Assembly: GCA_018396535.1 (NCBI GenBank)
Contig: JAGTQC010000001.1
Coordinates: 186,001 to 250,000 of the forward strand
DNA from: Candidatus Bathyarchaeota archaeon
GTDB lineage: Archaea; Thermoproteota; CALKCG01; B24; DRYS01
DNA: 64,000 nucleotides
Direction: 5' to 3'
Position numbers and translations under genes: made by a program. Position 1 is the stretch's first letter. Every line of letters begins with the position of its first letter. Shown here in pieces: positions 9,101-16,562 of this stretch. The notes beneath the pieces are model-generated. The model was not told where the DNA came from, searched no databases, and was given only the letters and a program-made list of their open reading frames with translations.

Positions 9101-9526
9101 CGTGTACGTGGATATATAATCGTTCGTAAATTAACTGTTAGTGGTGATCAGAGCTTCGAATTTACCACTAGCTATAGTACTAACTTCTTCTTAAGTAACG
9201 GTCAGGAGAACGTCAGTCAACCTCTAATCCCTGGTAACTACGTTGTAACGGAGTTGCCTGTCGATGGATGGAGCTTAACTAGTATAGATATAAGCGATCC
9301 TGATGGTGGTTCATCATATGATCTAGCTACGGGTACGGCTATCGTAGACTTGGATGCAGGTGAAACTATCTACGTAACGTTTACTAACACTAAGTACATA
9401 CCGCCACCTGTCGGTGGGATAATAGTTATTCAAACTCCATTACAGATACTCCTAACTATGGTAGCAACTGTAGTAGCTATCGTTATGGTTAGTATAATAG
9501 TGTTGAAGAAGCTTAGAATTGGGTAG
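6107..9526 (+). CDS. Large surface protein with CARDB, DUF11-like and SdrD/Cna-B-like repeats and a C-terminal anchor
   Basis: About 1139 residues. A signal peptide (to about residue 30) is followed by a beta-rich N-terminal domain with DWDKNEDG/DQDGNGD-like acidic loops that could bind calcium. Then come several CARDB-type Ig-like domains (start motif DIAALSQ/DVAAISQ; end motif SSREITEYNEDNN). Between the second and third lies a DUF11-like domain (about 447-565). Near the C-terminus are an SdrD-B-like domain (SGYKWNDIDGDGEWD) and two Cna-B-like domains. The final ~25 residues are a membrane helix ending KKLRIG. Many N-x-S/T sites suggest N-glycosylation. ATG 6107 is preferred over TTG 6101 for its spacing from GGAGGG. 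It is probably an S-layer-associated or adhesive protein; substrate unknown. Confidence 0.85.
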   Translation: MKKQCIGLAYLVFTIILSLLVLTSSVLGIYASQSPWPTIWIQIDWDKNEDGAQDDWRDVKYAYYNFDSSYLYLRLECYDQPGKDWPQKKGARYKWFIDFDGNLYVSGGNVIDAEYLLFVEDTDDDEVGELYLLFDQDGNGDFDEYEPWPPANYNDYKITDPTIGGWRIIGNYIDMYVSWNSLGNPSSYGLFFATDQENPNLNQAPTTDTRDEETLIIIRDVIALSQSVNATEVVQGDIVNITIIVSNRGMQSESFDVTCYFYPTIIGIERVENLPIGSNKTLIFLWNTSIVEPGTYEIRAFADSSGEILEMDEGNNWCTAEATVTVKVHDISALRQSVNATIVTQGEAVEVEVVVKNLGDFTESFNVVCYYDDIQIGSPIRVVDLEPGEERTVRFIWDTSGVDPGVYFIKAFADSSREITEYNEDNNNCTSTEYVAIVAPPGVLDVDKVLSRVVYGPSPAVVGKETTYEILITVANTGGSPIENVNVTDTINEGEISSVETPSLGEITSWNSTTIVWYVGDLGVGQSANLTFTIRFKPSESGIHVLNYGDKLVAEGEGVSDTGDRDITVTAVIRDVAAISQTPLKYVVIKGELIGVDVVVKNLGDYYNETFDVVCYYNDTPIQPISLVRVLDLEPGEERTVRFIWDTSGVDPGVYFIKAFADSSREITEYNEDNNNCTSTEYVEIIVHDIAAVSQIPYPTRVVQGESVTIEVTIRNEGTEYESFTLKCYYYNETAEIPMELGERSVSLDPGSEKIEYFIWDTTGIPPAIYYIEARAIPVEGELDTDDNTCMSQVNVTITVASISGYKWNDIDGDGEWDVAEPPLQNWNITLYKLIDSSWVYQTSVLTDEDGYYEFTDLAAGTYRVCEVLEDGWICTYPPDGYYEFTVTVEFDGTDKNFGNFKKATIIVWKYEDEDGNPDTTDDWIPIDWTITLFNDTYPSGQSFSLDSDGMIIFDGQGPGVVAIMEHDIPGWIHMNSTNTWTQSMESGGTYIIRFVNTRVRGYIIVRKLTVSGDQSFEFTTSYSTNFFLSNGQENVSQPLIPGNYVVTELPVDGWSLTSIDISDPDGGSSYDLATGTAIVDLDAGETIYVTFTNTKYIPPPVGGIIVIQTPLQILLTMVATVVAIVMVSIIVLKKLRIG
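7254..7412 (+). repeat. 159-bp perfect direct repeat, copy 1, inside the surface-protein gene
   Basis: Base-identical to 7998-8156 (offset 744 bp, a multiple of 3). It covers the second half of one CARDB domain (from LDLEPGEERTVRF to TSTEYV). The flanking domain sequence has diverged. Confidence 0.95.
7998..8156 (+). repeat. 159-bp perfect direct repeat, copy 2, inside the surface-protein gene
   Basis: Second copy of the segment at 7254-7412, identical at every base by direct comparison. Identity at silent positions points to recent gene conversion or unequal exchange. Confidence 0.95.
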
Positions 9527-9575
9527 GCTTAGATAAACTCCATCCAGTAATATATCACGAATTTTTTCTTCTACT

Positions 9576-10385
9576 CTATATCTCAGGGTTGGTTAGGTAT
9601 ACTAGCTTCGACCTCCATATAGGATCTGGCCCCATATCATTCATGATTTTTTGGACAGCTTCGCTATAACTTAGCTTCTCAGTATAGACTAATCTGAGTA
9701 GTGTCGATGTAACTTTATCTGTGTATTCTAGGCTTACGTAGCCATCCCAAGCTATGATCGCTTTCACACCTCTATCGAAGAATCTCCTTATACTGTTATC
9801 AGAGCTCGTACCGTTACACCCCATCAATATTATGACTGTATCCTTAAGCCCATCATAATCTCCGAGTAGGTCAGCACGTATCGCGAAATATGGTCCCTCA
9901 CTCATATCGAATGTATAGGCTTCTCTATACTCGCCGTAGAGCTGCTCGTAGATATACTGTTCTGGGTTGTAAGCTTCAGCGCTGAAAAGGTATAGATCTC
10001 CATATACAGCATCGACTGCGCTATGTACCCTCAATACTATTAGTTTATAGCCTTTCATGTTATCGAGAAGCTTCATAGTAACTTGTCTTCCGATATAGAT
10101 TTCGACATCGAAGCCTGCTTGAGATAGCGTTTCATATACTACCCTTAGGAAGGATAGGTTGGGTTTCGTAAGACCGATCCCATCGATAATGATAGCTTTC
10201 GGGATGTTTACTCCGCCCGTATACTTTGATGGATCGCTGCGAACGCTAAGGATAGAGAGATGGTAGGCTAGGATGACTGCTAGTATCGTGAATATAGCTG
10301 CTGTAATAATCCTTCTTCGAGCGATACGCCTATACTCGCTTAAACTCTCTTCAGCTTTCAAATACCTCTTTCTTCGAATATTCAT
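9576..10385 (-). CDS. Membrane-anchored protein with possible clan CD (caspase/gingipain-like) His-Cys site
   Basis: 269 residues. A basic cytosolic tail is followed by one membrane helix (about 27-46) and an external domain. The domain has alternating strands with LIVLRVHSA (His121) and, 69 residues later, VIILMGCNG (Cys190), followed by a GVKAIIAWDGYVS strand. A His then a Cys, each after a hydrophobic strand, is the layout of clan CD cysteine peptidases and their CHAT/C25 relatives. I see only this pattern, so the activity is unproven. It converges with the large surface-protein gene (49-bp gap containing a T-run at about 9565), hinting at a role in processing or anchoring that protein. 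Confidence 0.55.
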   Translation of the reverse strand: MNIRRKRYLKAEESLSEYRRIARRRIITAAIFTILAVILAYHLSILSVRSDPSKYTGGVNIPKAIIIDGIGLTKPNLSFLRVVYETLSQAGFDVEIYIGRQVTMKLLDNMKGYKLIVLRVHSAVDAVYGDLYLFSAEAYNPEQYIYEQLYGEYREAYTFDMSEGPYFAIRADLLGDYDGLKDTVIILMGCNGTSSDNSIRRFFDRGVKAIIAWDGYVSLEYTDKVTSTLLRLVYTEKLSYSEAVQKIMNDMGPDPIWRSKLVYLTNPEI

Positions 10386-10573
10386 CAGATCTACCTAAAA
10401 TATTTTGATCTTCAATCTAATCCGCTCCTATATGGTCTATATGTTGTATGCATAGATTGTTCAAGACCATCTCTAATGCATGGCCTCCCGGTTCGATAGT
10501 GGAGCTTACCCTATCTACTAGATCTAGGTTTAAGTACCCTATCGATGCAATCTAGTGTAATCGGTGTCGAAGC

Positions 10574-11365
10574 TTGATTAGACCAGTTATATTTAGAAAT
10601 GAAGGACAGTGTTTAGTAGGTATACTCCATATACCTGATGGACTAGCTTCCAGAGGGGGGAGGGCGCCTGGGATAGTTATGTTCCACGGATTTACGGGTA
10701 ATAAAGTTGAGGCGCATAGACTTTTCATCCATGTAGCTAGGAGACTATGTGATTCCGGGTTTATAGTTCTCCGATTCGATTTCAGAGGTTCAGGCGATAG
10801 TGATGGAGAGTTTGAGGATATGACCATCCCTGGAGAAGTAAGTGATGCTAGGAGAGCTTTAACGCTACTTATGAGGCAGAGGTATGTGGATAAATCTAGA
10901 GTTGGGGTTTTAGGTTTGAGTATGGGTGGTAGAGTTGCTGCGATCTTAGCATCTATGGATAGGAGGATAGGGTTTGTAGTATTATACTCTCCTGCTCTAG
11001 GCCCGTTGAGGGGGAGGATGTTATCCTGGATGCCTAGGGAGTATATGGATATATTGGATCTAGGTGGTGCAGTAGAAGTATCGTCAGGCTGGTATTTGAA
11101 GAAGAGGTTTTTCGAAACTGTAGATTATATAGTTCCATCGGATGTTATGAAAGATATCAGAGCCCCGATCCTTATAGTGCATGGTGATAAGGATCAAGTT
11201 ATACCTCTAGATGAGGTTAAGAGATGTTTCGATTTAGTTAAGGATCTAGATGATAGGAATGAGCTATACATAGTAAGCGGCGGCGATCATACATTCTCGA
11301 AGAGAGAACATACAAAGGAGGTTATAGATAAAACATTAGAATGGCTTAGTAGGGCTGTATATTAG
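10574..11365 (+). CDS. Alpha/beta hydrolase (serine aminopeptidase S33-like)
   Basis: 263 residues with a complete alpha/beta-hydrolase set: oxyanion motif MFHGFTGNK, nucleophile elbow GLSMGG (Ser116), acid in VHGDKDQVIP and His in SGGDHTF. FRGSGDSDG is typical of the S33-like/monoglyceride-lipase group. The substrate could be an ester, lipid or peptide and cannot be told from sequence. The start is a TTG; a GGTG purine run lies just before it and a TATA-like GTTTAAGTACC lies about 40 nt upstream. It stands alone between two minus-strand genes. Confidence 0.85.
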   Translation: MIRPVIFRNEGQCLVGILHIPDGLASRGGRAPGIVMFHGFTGNKVEAHRLFIHVARRLCDSGFIVLRFDFRGSGDSDGEFEDMTIPGEVSDARRALTLLMRQRYVDKSRVGVLGLSMGGRVAAILASMDRRIGFVVLYSPALGPLRGRMLSWMPREYMDILDLGGAVEVSSGWYLKKRFFETVDYIVPSDVMKDIRAPILIVHGDKDQVIPLDEVKRCFDLVKDLDDRNELYIVSGGDHTFSKREHTKEVIDKTLEWLSRAVY

Positions 11366-11437
11366 TATGGCATCTATCCTAACCTAATCTTACGCTACCC
11401 ATTAAGGTTTCTAAGACTGAGATCTTTTACCGTATCT

Positions 11438-11860
11438 TTAGGATTTAGCAAGTTCTTCTATACTTACACCTAACTCCCTAGCCTTCTTGAGGAGTTCTGA
11501 CAGCATAGTTTTTAATTGCTCTACCTCCTTCAACTTAGTTTCTTCGAGAAAGTATGTTTTGAATGTTTCGACTGGCTTAAGTTCTAAGACTTCTACTGTA
11601 GCAGATATAGGTTTGAATAACCCCTTAGGATCTGCTTCATACTCCAGGACTATTCTAGTAGGCTTATCTGCAGCATTCCTTTTATTTATCTCCTCGATCA
11701 GCCTCCTAGATATATCTAGCCACGCCTTCCTATTAGATTCCTTAACCTCCTTATCTGAGATATTACTGTAGAATGTAGCGTAGAACCATCTCTTCATTCT
11801 GAATATAGCACCCCTACCAGATGGGGATATCCTGAACCTCTGCTGCTGAACTTTACTCAT
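11438..11860 (-). CDS. Conserved small protein of unknown function with a C-terminal helical segment
   Basis: 140 residues from ATG 11860. Basic N-terminal part (QQRFRISPSGRGAIFRMKRW), a mixed alpha/beta middle (IVLEYEADPKGLFKPISATVEV) and a charged, coiled-coil-like C-terminus (about 100-140, KLKEVEQLKTMLSELLKKA). The basic start could contact nucleic acid, but I do not recognise the family. ATG 11860 is chosen because GAGGTGATG at 11869-11877 gives a suitably spaced Shine-Dalgarno, while the upstream GTG and ATG overlap that site. TATA-like AATATATAATC at about 11900-11912 supports a transcript starting just before. It is clearly coding; function unknown. Confidence 0.75.
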   Translation of the reverse strand: MSKVQQQRFRISPSGRGAIFRMKRWFYATFYSNISDKEVKESNRKAWLDISRRLIEEINKRNAADKPTRIVLEYEADPKGLFKPISATVEVLELKPVETFKTYFLEETKLKEVEQLKTMLSELLKKARELGVSIEELAKS

Positions 11861-12058
11861 AGACAATCCCATCACCTCGAAATATATAATATCCTATTTC
11901 GATTATATATTAGAGGGAGGATATATACTTTATACTATCGGAGTATAGAATATGGTAATACAATTATATTCTTGAATACTGTAGTCGACGCTAGATGTTT
12001 AGAAAGCGAATACTTACTAGGAAGACGTATATATTAGATGCTTATCTGAAAGGTGTTT

Positions 12059-13303
12059 ATGATGGCTAAGCTTGCTTTAAACGGAGGGAGACCTGTAAGG
12101 GAGAAGCCGTTCCCTAGATGGCCTATCTACGATGATAGGGAGCTTAAAGCTTTAACGAATGTTCTCGAAAGCGGTTTATGGGGGATAGGGGGGAGGTTCA
12201 AGAAGGAGTTCGAGGAGAAGTTCGCTGCATACCAGCATGCAAAGTATGGCGTAGCTGTAACAAGCGGGACGGCTGCTTTAGAGATATCTCTTAGAGCTCT
12301 AGGTGTAGGATGTGGTGATGAAGTTGTAGTTACACCCTACACGTTTATGGCTACCGTTATGGCTATCCTTCACGTTAACGCTATACCTGTATTTGCAGAT
12401 ATAGATCCGGAAACCTATACGATCGATCCTAGGAGTATAGAATCTGTGATATCTGAGAGGACTAAGGCTATAATACCAGTTCATATAGGTGGGAGGCCGG
12501 CTGATATGGATTCTATTACATCGATAGCTAAGAGGTATGATCTGTATATCGTCGAGGATGCATGCCAGGCATGGGGGTCTGAGTGGAGGGGGCGTAGGGT
12601 TGGGGCTATAGGTGATATGGGTGCGTTCAGCTTCCAATCTAGTAAGAACATTACCAGCGGGGAGGGGGGTATGATAGTAACTAACGATGAAGACTTGTAT
12701 ATTAAGGCGTGGTCTCTACATAACTGTGGTAGGCTCCCATATGGAGAACATTATGAGCATTACATGCCTGGATGGAACTATCGTATGACGGAGTTTCAAG
12801 CAGCTATACTTCTAATCCAGTTGGAGAGACTTGATGAGCATACTAGGAGGCGTATGGATAATGCATACTATTTAGATTCTAAGCTATCCAAGATTGATGG
12901 ATTGAAACCTTTGAAGAAGGATGATCGTATAACAAGGAATGCTTACCACCTATATATATTTAGATATGATCCAGAAGCTTTCGACGGTGTATCGAAGAAT
13001 GTATTCGCTAAAGCTCTGCAAGCTGAGGGGATACCTCTAAGTATCGGTTATTCCAAACCGTTGTATAGGGAGGAGTATCTAAGATACTTCGATAGATGTC
13101 CACTCTCATGCCCATACTATGGTAAACCTGTAGACTACTCTAATCTAAATCTACCAGCTGTCGAGAGGGCATGCTATCTAGAAGGGTTATGGCTACCACA
13201 ATACGTGCTGCTAGGATCTAGAGAGGATATGGATGATATAATAGCAGCTATAGAGAAGGTTAGAGAGAATATAGATGAGCTAGCTAGTGTAAAGGTATCA
13301 TAA
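12059..13303 (+). CDS. DegT/DnrJ/EryC1/StrS-family PLP aminotransferase
   Basis: Sugar or cyclitol aminotransferase of fold type I, 414 residues. The opening LALNGGRPVREKPFPRWP and LESGLWGIGGRFKKEFE are characteristic, SGTAALEISLRALG binds the PLP phosphate, EDACQAWGSEW carries the PLP-ring Asp, and FQSSKNITSGEGG holds the Schiff-base Lys. Relatives include AHBA synthases and scyllo-inosose aminotransferases. The start is ATG 12059 or the adjacent ATG 12062; a TATA at about 12027-12037 makes either leaderless. The PIG-L deacetylase gene follows on the same strand, so the two probably handle an amino sugar together. Confidence 0.9.
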   Translation: MMAKLALNGGRPVREKPFPRWPIYDDRELKALTNVLESGLWGIGGRFKKEFEEKFAAYQHAKYGVAVTSGTAALEISLRALGVGCGDEVVVTPYTFMATVMAILHVNAIPVFADIDPETYTIDPRSIESVISERTKAIIPVHIGGRPADMDSITSIAKRYDLYIVEDACQAWGSEWRGRRVGAIGDMGAFSFQSSKNITSGEGGMIVTNDEDLYIKAWSLHNCGRLPYGEHYEHYMPGWNYRMTEFQAAILLIQLERLDEHTRRRMDNAYYLDSKLSKIDGLKPLKKDDRITRNAYHLYIFRYDPEAFDGVSKNVFAKALQAEGIPLSIGYSKPLYREEYLRYFDRCPLSCPYYGKPVDYSNLNLPAVERACYLEGLWLPQYVLLGSREDMDDIIAAIEKVRENIDELASVKVS

Positions 13304-13370
13304 CGATCTCCGTATAGTGTGTATACTATGCTTAATATCGTCTACGGTTAAGTATAATTTTGGATCCTAT

Positions 13371-14189
13371 ATGTCTCTTATACCCTACGAGGTATTGGAG
13401 AAGCTATCTTGGGATGAAGCATACGATGCTATAGTTGAAGTTAGACGTAGATCGATAGGAGATGTATTCAGAGAGGTTAAACGTGTTCTATGTATTCAAC
13501 CCCACCCTGATGATACGGATATAGCTGCTGGTGGTACTATAGCATGGATGAGGGATAACGGGGTTGAGGTATCCTATGTAACTATGACGGATGGATGTAT
13601 GGGTACCTCCGATCCTACGCTCTACCCTGAGAAGCTAGCGGAAGTTAGGAGGGGGGAGCAGGAGGAGGCTGCTAGAATACTAGGCGTAGATAAGCTTATC
13701 TGGCTAGATTATCGTGATAGCGAGTTTAGAGTCTGCTCTGAAGCTAGGAGTAGACTTATATCGATAATAAGAAGGTTTAAACCTGATATGGTGATAACAG
13801 TTGATCCATGGCTTCCATACGAGGCTCATCCAGATCATACAGCTACTGGTATACTTGCAGCTGAAGCATCCATGTTCTCTAGTCTTGTACACGTGAACCC
13901 GCAGGATCTTAGAGATGGTTTAACCCCTCATCGTGTGAGATTCATAGCCTTCTACTGGAGTAGAAAGCCTAATACGTTTATCGATGTAACTAGGTATGTA
14001 GAGGTTAAGTTTAAAGCGATCTCAGCTCATAGAAGCCAGTTTCCAGGTGAGAGTATAGATAGGTTTCTAGAAGTTATTAAAGCGTATATGAAGCTTATGG
14101 GTAAGAGGATAGGTGTAGATTATGCAGAGCCGTTCAAGGTTCTACCTATCGGAAGCCTACACTGCGATATATTCGCTGAAGATATCTAG
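13371..14189 (+). CDS. PIG-L/LmbE-family zinc deacetylase
   Basis: N-acetylglucosamine-type deacetylase. QPHPDDTDIAAGG is the metal-binding and catalytic HPDD motif, and EAHPDHTATG supplies the third zinc ligand. It probably removes acetyl from an amino sugar or its conjugate. About 272 residues from ATG 13371; the earlier in-frame GTG at 13317 is less likely, because TATA-like TTAAGTATAA lies between them (13344-13355). It is downstream of the DegT aminotransferase by about 68 nt. Its TAG stop shares the 4 bases CTAG (14186-14189) with the stop of the convergent ceramidase-like gene. Confidence 0.88.
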   Translation: MSLIPYEVLEKLSWDEAYDAIVEVRRRSIGDVFREVKRVLCIQPHPDDTDIAAGGTIAWMRDNGVEVSYVTMTDGCMGTSDPTLYPEKLAEVRRGEQEEAARILGVDKLIWLDYRDSEFRVCSEARSRLISIIRRFKPDMVITVDPWLPYEAHPDHTATGILAAEASMFSSLVHVNPQDLRDGLTPHRVRFIAFYWSRKPNTFIDVTRYVEVKFKAISAHRSQFPGESIDRFLEVIKAYMKLMGKRIGVDYAEPFKVLPIGSLHCDIFAEDI

Positions 14190-15415
14190 GATGAATAGAG
14201 TTTTCTAAGGAAGTCTACTGATGCTTCTACAAGCTTCTCCCCGCTCCCCCTCTCTACTAGGCATACAGGTATGGATACTTCGTAGCCTCCTTCATCGTAT
14301 GCGTTAACCGTAGGTATGTATCCAAGCTCACTCGTAGAGCATCCGGCTATCATCGTATAGCGGAATGGGGACATCTTCTTAATCGATAAGCCTAATTCTA
14401 CGAATAATTCACCTGGTAATGCTACTATGCCTAGATCCCCTATCCTGAAACCTCGAATAGATACATCAGCTACCCCATGCGGGAATGATCTATCGATCAG
14501 CTGACGTATATGGAGTGTAAGCCTATCGATATCCCTAGATCCACCTGGAGTCGGTATAGGTCTAAGTTTAAGCTGGATCATTGTCGAAGCTACCGAGAAT
14601 TTAGCTTCATCTACCAAATCCGCCAGCTCCATAATCTTCACAGCTTCACATCCTATAGCTTTACCCATACGTATAGCATCATCGAAGCATCCCATACTTC
14701 TATCGTAGATCCTCTCTATATTCGTACCAGGAGTGTATGGATTTATATCACCGAAGGCTCCGTTTAGGAATAGGCAGATACCGCCTTCTAGAGATTCTAC
14801 AGTCCTAGATAGGTATCCTGGATATTCTCCTGTAATCAGTAGGTTATTCGATCCTAGAACGACGGCGTGGCATGTGAAGTTTACTATCGATGCAACTACA
14901 CGTCCATATTCATCCTCGGCTTTGAATACTATTAGTTCATCATCTACCGGGCCTGATCCAGGCTTCCTCCTATTTATAATCCATTTATCGAATCTACCTA
15001 CGCCGTAGCCGATCTTTACTCTACGTCTACGATTGTATGCTTCGATTATAGATGAGGATATCAGACCTGGTAGGAGTTCTAGATACTCATCTAGGAACCT
15101 GTATCTCTCTACTGAGTGGAATCCTATTACTGATGGTCCTGAATGGTTGTGGACGGCTGATAGGATTATAGAATCTCTAGGTATACCTATCTCGCTTTCC
15201 ACGGTCTCCTCTACTAAGGCTGCTATACTTCTAGTTACGTATAGTAGTTCTAGTGATGATAGAGCTACGAAGTTTTCTCCATCACCTAGAACTATACTCC
15301 TCGCGTATATATGATCGTGTATACCTATGGAGGGCATCCTCCTAGATAGATATCCATCCATAGGTACACCTATAGGAGGGGTTATCCTAACCTTAGATGC
15401 GCCTAACTCTACCAT
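14186..15415 (-). CDS. Neutral/alkaline ceramidase-like protein
   Basis: 409 residues resembling the N-terminal domain of neutral/alkaline non-lysosomal ceramidases: GASKVRITPPIGVPMDGY at the start, SAVHNHSGP (metal-binding His pair), NFTCHAVVLGSNN, GEYPGYLSRTVE, LNGAFGDINPYTPG and a tail CSTSELGYIPTVNAYDEGGYE. Prokaryotic short members usually lack the secretion signal, as here, so it is cytosolic and probably acts on an amide of a sugar or cyclitol rather than on ceramide. It converges with the PIG-L gene and a related pseudogene lies at 42153-42715. The start at 15415 fits the conserved N-terminus. Confidence 0.82.
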   Translation of the reverse strand: MVELGASKVRITPPIGVPMDGYLSRRMPSIGIHDHIYARSIVLGDGENFVALSSLELLYVTRSIAALVEETVESEIGIPRDSIILSAVHNHSGPSVIGFHSVERYRFLDEYLELLPGLISSSIIEAYNRRRRVKIGYGVGRFDKWIINRRKPGSGPVDDELIVFKAEDEYGRVVASIVNFTCHAVVLGSNNLLITGEYPGYLSRTVESLEGGICLFLNGAFGDINPYTPGTNIERIYDRSMGCFDDAIRMGKAIGCEAVKIMELADLVDEAKFSVASTMIQLKLRPIPTPGGSRDIDRLTLHIRQLIDRSFPHGVADVSIRGFRIGDLGIVALPGELFVELGLSIKKMSPFRYTMIAGCSTSELGYIPTVNAYDEGGYEVSIPVCLVERGSGEKLVEASVDFLRKLYSS

Positions 15416-15475
15416 ACCATATCTAAATGAGGTTATTAACGCTTAAATCTCTATCGTATCGATCGTATCATAGGC

Positions 15476-16516
15476 ATGGTTAGACGTATACCTGTAGTAG
15501 ATCTACACGAGGATATAGCCTACCACTATGTTACTGGCGGTAACGGTGTATCTAAGCCTCTACCCTTCGATATGGATATCGAAGGTAGGGATGCAGATAT
15601 ACCTAAGTATCTTAGTGGGAATGTAAAGCTAGTATTCGCATCTATATTCCCGCTTATGCCTACGTTCAACCCTAAGCTAGCTTCTAAGATTTGGAGTGGG
15701 TATGGTGGTATAGAGACTGTATGCGTGAATACTGGTAGAGCTGTTAAATTGAATGTTCTAGAGCAGATTAAGGTGTATAGGAGGATGGCTAGCTCTTATG
15801 ATAGGATAATGCTAGTAGAGGAGCGGGGGGATATAGATAGGATTCTCCATACCGATAGTATAGGATTCTTGATATCGATCGAGGGGACGGAGGCTTTAGA
15901 TGATACCGATGATTTAGAGCTATTCTATAAGCTGGGTGTTAGGAGTATACAGCTTACATGGAACTATGATTGTAGAGCTGCTGCTTCGTGTATGAGTAGG
16001 AGGGATTATGGGCTTACAGGTTTTGGTGAGGAGGTTGTAGAGGAGGCTAATCGTCTAGGTATGTTGATCGATCTATCCCATGCGAGTGAGCGTACATGTA
16101 TAGAAGCTATAGAGGTATCGAAGCTACCGGTTATAGTTAGTCATGCGAATGTAGCTAGGGTTAAACCTCATCCGAGAAATCTATCTGATAAGGTTTTAGA
16201 GAAGTTGGAGTCTAATGGTGGTATCGTAGGGTTTACGTTCATCCCATCTACTATAGCAGATAAGCCATCGATCGATCGATTCGTAGATCATGTAATCTAC
16301 GTCTACGAGCATTATAGCGATGATATACTAGCTCTAGGTACAGACTACTTCGGCTTGATATACTCTAAGCCTCCAGAAGGTTTAGAGAATATATCTAGGA
16401 TCACGGTATTATGGGATAGGCTTCTCGAGAAGGGTTTATCCGAATCTTCTCTCGAAAAGCTAGCGTATAGGAATGCTCTGAGAGTATTGGATATGCATGC
16501 TCATCTTTGGAAGTGA
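15476..16516 (+). CDS. Membrane dipeptidase-type peptidase, family M19
   Basis: 346-residue TIM-barrel metallopeptidase of the renal dipeptidase family. VVDLHEDI corresponds to the first metal ligands (usually HxD; here H-E-D), ISIEGTEAL carries the bridging Glu, and DLSHAS plus VSHAN give the later His ligands. GTDYFG near the end matches the conserved substrate-side Asp. Substrates may be dipeptides, D-containing peptides or beta-lactam-like amides. TATA-like GCTTAAATC at about 15440 sits ~30 nt before the ATG, so the mRNA is leaderless. The neighbouring M55 D-aminopeptidase at 18233 suggests peptide scavenging. Confidence 0.88.
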   Translation: MVRRIPVVDLHEDIAYHYVTGGNGVSKPLPFDMDIEGRDADIPKYLSGNVKLVFASIFPLMPTFNPKLASKIWSGYGGIETVCVNTGRAVKLNVLEQIKVYRRMASSYDRIMLVEERGDIDRILHTDSIGFLISIEGTEALDDTDDLELFYKLGVRSIQLTWNYDCRAAASCMSRRDYGLTGFGEEVVEEANRLGMLIDLSHASERTCIEAIEVSKLPVIVSHANVARVKPHPRNLSDKVLEKLESNGGIVGFTFIPSTIADKPSIDRFVDHVIYVYEHYSDDILALGTDYFGLIYSKPPEGLENISRITVLWDRLLEKGLSESSLEKLAYRNALRVLDMHAHLWK

Positions 16517-16562
16517 ATATTATCCTCTCAATGTTTAATTACTACGAGTATACATCTTCAGT

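Noticed and set aside
10552..10827. Minus-strand ORF overlapping the alpha/beta hydrolase
   Set aside because: The hydrolase has a complete motif set in the other strand; this is a shadow frame.
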